IMG/VR virus record: IMGVR_UViG_3300043313_002348
Span: 1-64,000 of that record
Length of the DNA stretch: 64,000 bases
Strand: one strand, 5' to 3'
Source of the DNA: a virus
In this document: positions 58,077 through 64,000 of the stretch, one piece after another
How the letters are laid out: every line of letters starts with the position of its first letter
How positions within the stretch are numbered: the first letter of the stretch is position 1
Notes under the pieces: model-generated
Database searches by the model: none
What the model was told of the DNA's origin: nothing
What the model saw: the letters and a program-made list of their open reading frames with translations, nothing else
Translations under genes and position numbers: made by a program

Positions 58077-58111
58077 GCGGGTTTGACAAAGTCTTCTCAT
58101 TATGCTATGAT
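58063..58111 (+). promoter_or_regulatory. Terminator stem abutting promoter TTGACA-N17-TATGAT
   Basis: AACCCGCC-AAGTA-GGCGGGTT (58063-58083) shares its last T with TTGACA. The TGATGGTACCATCA palindrome covers the -10 as at 56324, then AGGAACGAACGGCGCGAGG. Confidence 0.8.
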
Positions 58112-58156
58112 GGTACCATCAGGAACGAACGGCGCGAGGAACGGAGATCGAGGAAG

Positions 58157-58240
58157 ATGATCCGCCAGCCACGCCCACAGCGTAGGTTGTGCCGTTCTAC
58201 GGGAACACACGTTTCAAGGAGGAAAGAGAACCGTGACTGA
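58157..58240 (+). CDS. Possible 27-aa leader peptide
   Basis: ATG right after GAGGAAG; basic peptide. It runs through the ribosome site of the DUF932 gene and stops eight bases inside it, so its translation could control that gene. Confidence 0.4.
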   Translation: MIRQPRPQRRLCRSTGTHVSRRKENRD

Positions 58241-59369
58241 AACCACCACTCCCACTGAGCTGCCCACGCGCACGTTCACGAGCCGGCAGGCCCCGTGGAT
58301 GACCGTCGGCCACGTCATCGACGAGCCGGACGTGGACTCCCAGACCGCCGCTCGCCTGGGTGGTCTGGACTTCGACGTGAAGTTGTACCCGGCCGGGTTC
58401 CGGGTCGGCGACGCCCTCGACGCGGAGACCGGTGAACTTCCCGGCGTTCTACCGCAAGGTGAGATCGCCAAGCTGGCCGACGAGGTCGGGAAGGCTCCGA
58501 ACGCGGAGGCCATGCGTAAGTTCGGTCGCCGGGTGCCCGAGCTGCTGGCGCACATCGCCGCGCTGTCCGGTCACACCGCGACCGACGCGAGGTGGGTGGC
58601 GTTTCACGGCCGCAACGCCGTGGTGAACGAGACGACCCAGATGCCGTACGACGTGGTGTCCGGTGACTACGTGCCCGTGCAGTTCAGCGAGGCGTTCACG
58701 TTCATGGACGCGGTCAACCCGCGCTACGTCGCGGCCGGCACTCTTAAGGGTGGGCGGCAGGGATTCATGGTCGCGCAGCTCTCGGAGCTGACCTCGCTCC
58801 AGCTCGACGGCCTCGGTCCCGACGGCGACTCCGACCCGCATGACATGTTCGCCGTCCTGCGAACGAGTCACGACCGGTCGCGTGGTCTCGAGGTGGCGCT
58901 CATGGGCCTGCGACAGCGCTGCATGAACTCGCTGGGTCTCCGCTCGTTCACGCGCGGCGCGCCGCAGCGGTGGTCGATCCGGCACGTCGGCGACGTGGCC
59001 TCGAAGCTGCAGGCCGCCCAGCAGGTCATCACCAATATGACCAACTACGCCGCCGAGTACGAGCGTATGGCGCGTCGGCTCGCGGAGACCGAGGTCCTCC
59101 TCAGCGACGCGGAGGAGATCCTGACTCACGCGCTCGAGGACCGACCGACCCGGGAGACGACCGTGAACTCCATCATCTCCGCGTGGAACTTGAGCCCGTA
59201 CGTGGGCTTCAAGAACACCGGCTGGGGGCTCACGCAGGCTGTGTCCGAGTACTTCGAGTGGGGGCGTGACACGAACGTCCGCACGGACCAGTCGCGATTC
59301 CTCGGGGTGCTGGAGGGATCGACCGCGAAGGCCGTGAACCGGGTGGCGCAACTGGTGATGACGCGCTAA
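58233..59369 (+). CDS. DUF932 phage/plasmid protein
   Basis: 378 residues; GTG after AAGGAGGAAAGAGAACC. PWMTVGHVIDEP and the pattern of ARWVAFHGRNAVV, MPYDVVSGDYVPVQ, SEAFTFMDAV, GLRQRCMNSL match the TIGR03299/DUF932 family found on phages and plasmids. Anti-restriction or ssDNA roles have been suggested for relatives; none is certain. One of the best-expressed candidates given its promoter and ribosome site. Confidence 0.8.
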   Translation: MTETTTPTELPTRTFTSRQAPWMTVGHVIDEPDVDSQTAARLGGLDFDVKLYPAGFRVGDALDAETGELPGVLPQGEIAKLADEVGKAPNAEAMRKFGRRVPELLAHIAALSGHTATDARWVAFHGRNAVVNETTQMPYDVVSGDYVPVQFSEAFTFMDAVNPRYVAAGTLKGGRQGFMVAQLSELTSLQLDGLGPDGDSDPHDMFAVLRTSHDRSRGLEVALMGLRQRCMNSLGLRSFTRGAPQRWSIRHVGDVASKLQAAQQVITNMTNYAAEYERMARRLAETEVLLSDAEEILTHALEDRPTRETTVNSIISAWNLSPYVGFKNTGWGLTQAVSEYFEWGRDTNVRTDQSRFLGVLEGSTAKAVNRVAQLVMTR

Positions 59370-59383
59370 CGTCTGAACGTCGG

Positions 59384-59420
59384 ACCTGACCCCTTTTCCC
59401 CCTCCGGAAAGGGGTCAGGT
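59384..59420 (+). terminator. Strong hairpin after DUF932 gene
   Basis: ACCTGACCCCTTTTCC and GGAAAGGGGTCAGGT pair over 15 bp with one bulged T. No long T-run. Confidence 0.7.
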
Positions 59421-59457
59421 TCGACCCCGTTGGAGATCAAGTAGGAACGGAGATGAG

Positions 59458-59721
59458 ATGGACGAGTTCGACGAGCTGTTCAAGGTTGTGAACGTCAGCG
59501 CCGAAGATATCACGTTCGAGCGTGGTGGTGGCATCACCCGACGCTACCGCATCACACTCGAAGGTCAAGGAGGCCACGGGATCGGACTCACAGGTCTGAT
59601 CGTGTACACGTACGTCAACGCTGACAGCTTGAACTCGACCGTGCAGGGGCGGGCGTGTCAACACCTCCTGGAGGCGTACGCCGACGACGCCGCTACGTCG
59701 ACCAGCGGCGGTGCCAAGTGA
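59458..59721 (+). CDS. Hypothetical protein
   Basis: 87 residues; ATG with GGAACGGAG upstream. Beta-rich (ITFERGGGITRRYRITLEGQ). GTGA overlap with the WhiB-like gene. Confidence 0.6.
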   Translation: MDEFDELFKVVNVSAEDITFERGGGITRRYRITLEGQGGHGIGLTGLIVYTYVNADSLNSTVQGRACQHLLEAYADDAATSTSGGAK

Positions 59722-60200
59722 TCTCCGCGGAGGAGGACGTGGAGACCTCCGAGACGGACGACAGAGATGATCCGGTCGCGTGGATGAGTCGTCCGGCTCC
59801 CTTCGGTCCGGCGTGTCGCGCCGCGCCCGCGGGTCTGTTCTTCACCCCAGACTACTTCTACGCCGACGAGGTAAAACCCGGTGAGCGTCCCGTGCGCGAC
59901 TCACGTGGTCATCTCATCGAGTACGACGAGGACGGCGAGCGGATCTACCCACTCCCCGAGGAGTCGGTGTTCTGCCGGGCGTGTCCGGTTCACACCGAGT
60001 GTCTCGCCTACGGGATCACGACCGACCAGCCGGGTGTGTGGGGTGGCATGACGCGGTACCAGCGTCGGCAGCTCGGTCGCCGCCGCACGCGCGTGTCGTG
60101 TCCATCTTGCGCGGGTAGGTTCATCGTCGTGGAAGGATCACACCAGCTCTGCCTCGCCTGCGGGGTGTCGTGGACGTACGTGAGAAGTGGTGTAAGATGA
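59718..60200 (+). CDS. WhiB-family protein with C-terminal zinc ribbon
   Basis: 160 residues. ACRAAPAGLFF, an inserted charged loop, VFCRACPVHTECL and the full GVWGGMT turn give a complete WhiB cluster site. After RRQLGRRRTRV a CPSC...CLAC ribbon is added, an unusual fusion. Second WhiB-like gene in the window. Confidence 0.8.
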   Translation: MISAEEDVETSETDDRDDPVAWMSRPAPFGPACRAAPAGLFFTPDYFYADEVKPGERPVRDSRGHLIEYDEDGERIYPLPEESVFCRACPVHTECLAYGITTDQPGVWGGMTRYQRRQLGRRRTRVSCPSCAGRFIVVEGSHQLCLACGVSWTYVRSGVR

Positions 60201-60511
60201 CGAACATCCCGTCTCACACCGCGTCCGACGAGGAGAGGTGGATACTCGAGGTCACGTTCGACCCACCTAATGTGCAGGCACACGCCAATCCTGAACTTAC
60301 GTTTCCTTATGATGAGGTAAGTCGATTTGTGACGTACCTCTCCGAGTACTGGAGTCTTCTTCCCGAGGAACTCCAAGAGTTTGTGCGGTGGGATAACGTG
60401 AAGTTAACCGCGACGGCCGAACTGATCGACAACTTCGTCGAACCTCTTCGCTTTCTCATGATGCATATGGTGCCCCAGGAGTTCACTTTAAGGCGTGCTG
60501 GTGCACGTTAG
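60197..60511 (+). CDS. Hypothetical protein
   Basis: 104 residues; ATG overlaps the WhiB stop (ATGA). Helical and acidic (YLSEYWSLLPEELQEFVRWD). Function unknown. Confidence 0.6.
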   Translation: MTNIPSHTASDEERWILEVTFDPPNVQAHANPELTFPYDEVSRFVTYLSEYWSLLPEELQEFVRWDNVKLTATAELIDNFVEPLRFLMMHMVPQEFTLRRAGAR

Positions 60512-60521
60512 GTAGTGAGTT

Positions 60522-60550
60522 AAGACACCGCGGGTGGCTCCCGCTACGAT
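60522..60550 (+). promoter_or_regulatory. Promoter, AAGACA-N17-TACGAT
   Basis: Spacer contains a CCGCGGGTGGCTCCCGC hairpin-like stretch. The AGGAACGA leader is absent here; GAAGGAACTAGGAAGG precedes the gene. Confidence 0.55.
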
Positions 60551-60599
60551 CGCGGTATAGGAGAGAAATCCGAAGGAACTAGGAAGGGAGAACGTTAAG

Positions 60600-61637
60600 A
60601 TGACCGAGATCGACTTTGACCCGATCGCGCGACTCAGCCGCGAGGCGCGCGCGATGGCGGTCGGCATCGACCGCGACGCGGCCAGGTACCTCGTGGACAC
60701 GTACTACAGGTGGCAGCGGCAGCGGATCGCGTTGGGAAACCAGGTGCGGACGCTGGAGAACTCCGGACAACCTACGGGAGTGCTGGAGCACTTCGGCGAC
60801 CAGACCGCGACACTCGAGCGGCAGATGATCTCCAGCTTGCTGGCGTGGGTCGAAGATCGACCCGAGGGAAAGTGGGCGCTCGGCCAACTGGGGATCGGAC
60901 CCGTTCTCGCCGCCGGCCTGTCTGCACACATTGACATCCGTAGGTCGCCGACCGTCGGCCACATCTGGCGGTTCGCCGGACTCGACCCGACACTCACGTG
61001 GCTGGGTCGCGACGCCGCTACCGCTCTCGTCGCGGAGATGTTCGGAACGCAGCGATCGTTCACGCCGGAGGACGTCGCCACGCTCGCCGAGCGGGTGAAC
61101 CGCAAGGCCGAGAACCTCCTCAAGATCATACGCGACGCACCCAGCGACGAGGACGAGGACGTCGCGCTGACCGAGGACGAAGACGAGGTGTTCCCGCGCA
61201 GCCGCGTGATCGCGACCCTCGCCCGGCGCCCGTACAACGCCAGTCTCAAGGTGTTGTGCTGGAAGATCGGCGACTCGTTCGTGAAGATCTCGAACCGACC
61301 AACCGACCAGCAAGACCACTACGGTCGTGTGTACCGCGAGCGGAAGGCGCAGGAGGTGGCGCGTAACGAGGCCGGCGCGTTCGCCACGACGGCCACTCAG
61401 ACCCTCGCGACGAGGCGCATTACGGACGTCGCGCTGCGACGTACGTACGAGGAGGGTAAGCTCCCTCCGGGGCGTCTGGACCTGCGCGCGCGGCGGGTAG
61501 CGGTCAAGCTGTTCCTGGCACACTGGCACGACGTCGCATATCGCGCCGAGTTCAACACGCCGCCACCGGCGCCGTACCCGATCGCGCATCTCGGGCACAC
61601 TCACTACATCCCGCCGTTCGCACCTAAGCAGGGGTAA
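60600..61637 (+). CDS. HhH protein related to IS110 transposase C-terminal domain
   Basis: 345 residues; ATG after AAGGGAGAACG. LGQLGIGPVLAAGLSAHIDI and VGHIWRFAGLDP are the helix-hairpin-helix and following segment of Transposase_20 (IS110). No DEDD nuclease half is present. RPYNASLKVLCWKIGDSFVK and RRVAVKLFLAHWHDVAY close the protein. It looks like a domesticated phage protein, not an insertion sequence. Confidence 0.65.
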   Translation: MTEIDFDPIARLSREARAMAVGIDRDAARYLVDTYYRWQRQRIALGNQVRTLENSGQPTGVLEHFGDQTATLERQMISSLLAWVEDRPEGKWALGQLGIGPVLAAGLSAHIDIRRSPTVGHIWRFAGLDPTLTWLGRDAATALVAEMFGTQRSFTPEDVATLAERVNRKAENLLKIIRDAPSDEDEDVALTEDEDEVFPRSRVIATLARRPYNASLKVLCWKIGDSFVKISNRPTDQQDHYGRVYRERKAQEVARNEAGAFATTATQTLATRRITDVALRRTYEEGKLPPGRLDLRARRVAVKLFLAHWHDVAYRAEFNTPPPAPYPIAHLGHTHYIPPFAPKQG

Positions 61638-61640
61638 CCG

Positions 61641-63060
61641 GTCGAGCCACGAGAACCGCGATAGTCTAGTGAGACATAAGAGTCGACGAGAACCTAGTTA
61701 GGGATCGAGTCGTACGTGTAGAGAGAACCGGTTGATAAAGAACGAGTCGTAGTTGTAGAGGAAACTTTTCCATCGACGAACGAGCCAGCCGATCAGTGAG
61801 AACCGTGATGCCCAATCGAGACGCATTTGATGGTGAGAACCTTATCTTGAGATCGAACCGAAGTGGTTAAGTGAGACAAAGAGCCCGACGACGGTAACGT
61901 AATGATAGATCGAGACGTGGAACAAGATTGTAACGCTTGTGGTTCGGATCGAGACGAAGAGTTTGACTGTGACGTACAACAGGGATCGAGACGAAGAGTT
62001 AGATGGTAACGCAACTCACGAGATCGAGATGAGAGTAAAGAGAGATCTGTACAAGCTGATCGAGATGAGCTACTTGACAGTTCCACTTTAGTCGATCGAG
62101 TCAAATCGAGACGAAGTACAAGATGGTAACACGCGCAAGTGATCGAGACGTTTGACCCGGACCGTAACGCGATCATGAGATCGAGACCGAAGAGACCGAC
62201 TAGGTACCCACTACCATGAGTGAATCGAGAGATAAGTTAACATCGTTTATGCCGAATGAAGACCTTGTCCCCATCACTAGTGAACCGCACGTAGATGATC
62301 GAGGCAATGCGGAAGAGAGAACTGATCAGAGCGATCGAGACGACATCAGTAAGAGAACCGTACCAGATGATGATCGAGGCGAAGCAAACGGCGAAAGAAC
62401 CGTATCTCATGATCGAGACGATGAAGATAAGAGAACCAAAGTATCAGGTCGAGACACATAGGAATAAGATAGAACCGACGTATCCGATCGAGACGATTCT
62501 AGTAAGAGAACCGAACGACGCGATCGAGACACACGTGAGAAAGAGAATCGACAGATGAGATCGAGACGAAGCTCTCGAAAGTGAACCTAAGAACTTGATC
62601 GAGACGGACGTAAACTTGGGGAGAGCACCGGAGTAGGGATCGAGACGAAGGGATCGAAGAAGATTCGATAAACGAGATCGAATCCGAGGTAAAAAACGTG
62701 AGACGACCGTCATAAGAGAACCGTACTAAGTGATCGAGCGCTAATGAAGTAAGTGAGCCGGAGATACAGATCGAGACACTTCTTCGGAGCGAGATGGAAT
62801 GGAGCTAGTGAGCCGACACTCCAGATCGAGTCGTACAGAGTGAGAGTTACCACGTCTGAATGAGCGAGTCGCAAGTACCTGAGAAATACCGGAAAAGTAA
62901 ACGAACCGTAGCACGAGTAGGCATTCATAACCCCTGTGAGTGAGTCAAAGTCAACGGGTGTCAAGAGAGCCAACTACCCGAACGTGGACGTGGATACGAA
63001 CCGAAGATCACAAGAGTACCGATCCGCACGAGTGAGTCGTGGATCTCACGAGAGAACCGA
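61641..63060 (+). repeat. 1.4-kb array of about 37-bp units with two alternating motifs
   Basis: About 30 copies of GATCGAGAC-like motif A recur every 36-41 bp (for example 61908, 61947, 61984, 62022, 62058; and 62411, 62447, 62486, 62522, 62559, 62597, 62638). Motif B lies roughly midway: GGTAACG in the first third (61893, 61930, 62006, 62125, 62164), AGAGAACCG later (62352, 62430, 62505, 62715). The sequence between is not conserved. The plus strand is purine-rich. No gene covers it. It degrades at both ends. Confidence 0.9.
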
Positions 63061-63202
63061 ACACCTCAAACGAGATCGCGTGAAACCTGCGCCAGGACAT
63101 CTGGCGTGGGTTCTCGCGCATTCTAAGACGACGTCGTGATTCAACGTCGTGCCGCGTGACGGTCACTCCGCTGAAGTGAGCTCAAGTGGCCGATGTTTCT
63201 TG

Positions 63203-63231
63203 TTGCACTGTGATGTGACTTATGCTAGTCT
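63203..63231 (+). promoter_or_regulatory. Promoter, TTGCAC-N17-TAGTCT
   Basis: First promoter after the repeat array. GCAGGTAAGGAACGAGG leader. Confidence 0.65.
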
Positions 63232-63267
63232 AGTCGTAGCAGGTAAGGAACGAGGAAGGGAAGTACG

Positions 63268-63447
63268 ATGAACCCGATCACCGTCCAGGTCTACCGAAGC
63301 CTCTCCGTCACCGACCTCGGCACCCAGATCTTGCAGATCGAGCGTCAGAACGCACAGGATGTCAGGCGAGGTCGTCGGGTGTCCGCCCACTCCGCCCAGG
63401 TGCTCAGCACCGCGAAGTCGATCTACCGCGAGCGCACCGTGCGCTGA
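63268..63447 (+). CDS. Hypothetical 59-aa protein
   Basis: ATG seven bases after AGGAAGGGA. Helical, basic (QIERQNAQDVRRGRRVSAH). Function unknown. The 155 bp after it hold no clear gene. Confidence 0.6.
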   Translation: MNPITVQVYRSLSVTDLGTQILQIERQNAQDVRRGRRVSAHSAQVLSTAKSIYRERTVR

Positions 63448-63602
63448 CCACCGCCGCCACTAACAGAAGAAGGTAGGTCATCTGAGGAGGTGGCCCATCT
63501 TCCGCACATCGAGGTCCTCGACGCGGTTGTGACGTGCTCGGCCACACCTATCGTACGCTAGTGGACGACATATCCGTCACACCTCACGTGAGGACTCACA
63601 TC

Positions 63603-64000
63603 GTGGCTCGACCCGTCCGCGTCGTCTCAGGCTGGACCCTCGGTGGGGGCGGCCGCGTGCGTGAACTGATTACGCTGCCGTGGTGGCTGATCGTGTTAGG
63701 ACGCGTACTGCGGTGGTTCGGCGTCAGCCACCCCCTCCTAACGGCGGACGGCGTTGGCGTCGTGTACGTGTGGATCAAGACGGGAAGCCTGGCGCTCGCG
63801 CTGGCGACGGTAGCTGTGGTTGACGTGGCGTTGCTAGCCTGCCTGATCGCGGTGCTACTGCGCCTCACCGGCGCGAGTCTGAGCGCGATCATAGCGGGCA
63901 TGTCAAGGCGACGTCAACTACGGAGACAGTGGCCGGACGTAGCGGCGGCCGCCGGCCTGGTACGCACCGTCAGGGGCGACCAGGCCTACCCGCCGCTCAG
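63603..64000 (+). CDS. FtsK/SpoIIIE-like membrane protein, N-terminal part
   Basis: Runs off the right edge with 132 codons visible. GTG start with GTGAGGA upstream. Two membrane segments (LPWWLIVLGRVLRWFGV; LALALATVAVVDVALLACLIAV) are followed by a basic stretch RRRQLRRQWPDVAAAAGL typical of actinobacterial plasmid/phage FtsK-like translocases just before their motor domain. The ATPase itself is not in view. Confidence 0.45.
   Translation, partial: MARPVRVVSGWTLGGGGRVRELITLPWWLIVLGRVLRWFGVSHPLLTADGVGVVYVWIKTGSLALALATVAVVDVALLACLIAVLLRLTGASLSAIIAGMSRRRQLRRQWPDVAAAAGLVRTVRGDQAYPPL

Noticed and set aside
60600-61637. IS110 insertion sequence
   Set aside because: Only the Transposase_20-like part is recognisable, the DEDD catalytic half is missing, there are no flanking repeats, and the gene has phage-type spacing and ribosome site.
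61793-62176. 127-codon leftward frame in the repeat array
   Set aside because: Ser/Leu/Arg low-complexity product of the repeats, no ribosome site, broken by units of 37 and 38 bp.
61641-63060. CRISPR array
   Set aside because: Conserved parts are only 8-9 bp, there are two alternating kinds, and no repeat of 20 bp or more is constant. No cas genes besides a Cas4-like recombination nuclease far away.

Overview
The window is an internal piece of a tailed actinobacteriophage genome; neither end is a natural terminus, and coding runs off both edges. Portal, terminase, MuF and capsid-protease genes, a lysis cassette, ThyX, two WhiB-family genes, a family A DNA polymerase, frequent GTG starts and GTGA/TGATG/TAGTG gene junctions all point to a virus of an actinomycete. 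Streptomyces is plausible but the host is inferred. I see no integrase and no clear repressor.

Layout. Positions 1-24279 are read leftward. From right to left they hold a primase-polymerase and SF3 helicase, a small HTH gene, about 1 kb of non-coding DNA with an AT-rich island and long inverted repeats (a candidate replication origin), many small genes including two paralogue pairs, a lysis cassette (Tat-like alpha/beta hydrolase, membrane protein, a string of 8-11 codon ORFs, GH25 endolysin, holin), a zinc protein, an HD protein, a TerS-like protein, a papain-like protein, ThyX, large terminase, a frameshifted nuclease, membrane proteins, portal, a MuF protein fused to an ADP-ribosyltransferase, a second ADP-ribosyltransferase, and a capsid protease fused to a 2H-phosphoesterase domain. 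Positions 24450-64000 are read rightward. Nucleotide metabolism comes first (kinase with a UDG-like domain, a thymidylate-synthase-family hydroxymethylase, dCMP deaminase), then DNA polymerase I, RuvC-like resolvase, MazG-like protein, SNF2 helicase, Cas4-like nuclease, Sak4-like ATPase and a DUF669-like protein. Two glycosyltransferases, a sugar-nucleotide epimerase, an all-alpha NTP pyrophosphatase and a C5-cytosine methyltransferase follow.

From 44.2 to 63.2 kb lies an accessory region of small genes. Most are headed by near-identical cassettes: often a hairpin, then a TTGnnn-N17-TAnnnT promoter, then an AGGAACGAACGAGG-like leader. It includes a tRNA with anticodon UAA, two paralogous secreted eight-cysteine proteins, a secreted metzincin-like protease, two WhiB-like proteins, HNH, Nudix and DUF932 proteins. 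Positions 61.64-63.06 kb are a striking non-coding array of about 37-bp units built from two alternating motifs. The window ends in the start of a probable FtsK-like membrane protein.

Two things deserve most attention. The enzyme set at 27.5-29.9 and 39.0-44.2 kb looks like a cytosine hydroxymethylation plus glycosylation pathway for the phage DNA. The 1.4-kb repeat array matches no element class I know. All functional calls rest on reading motifs by eye; no database search was run.
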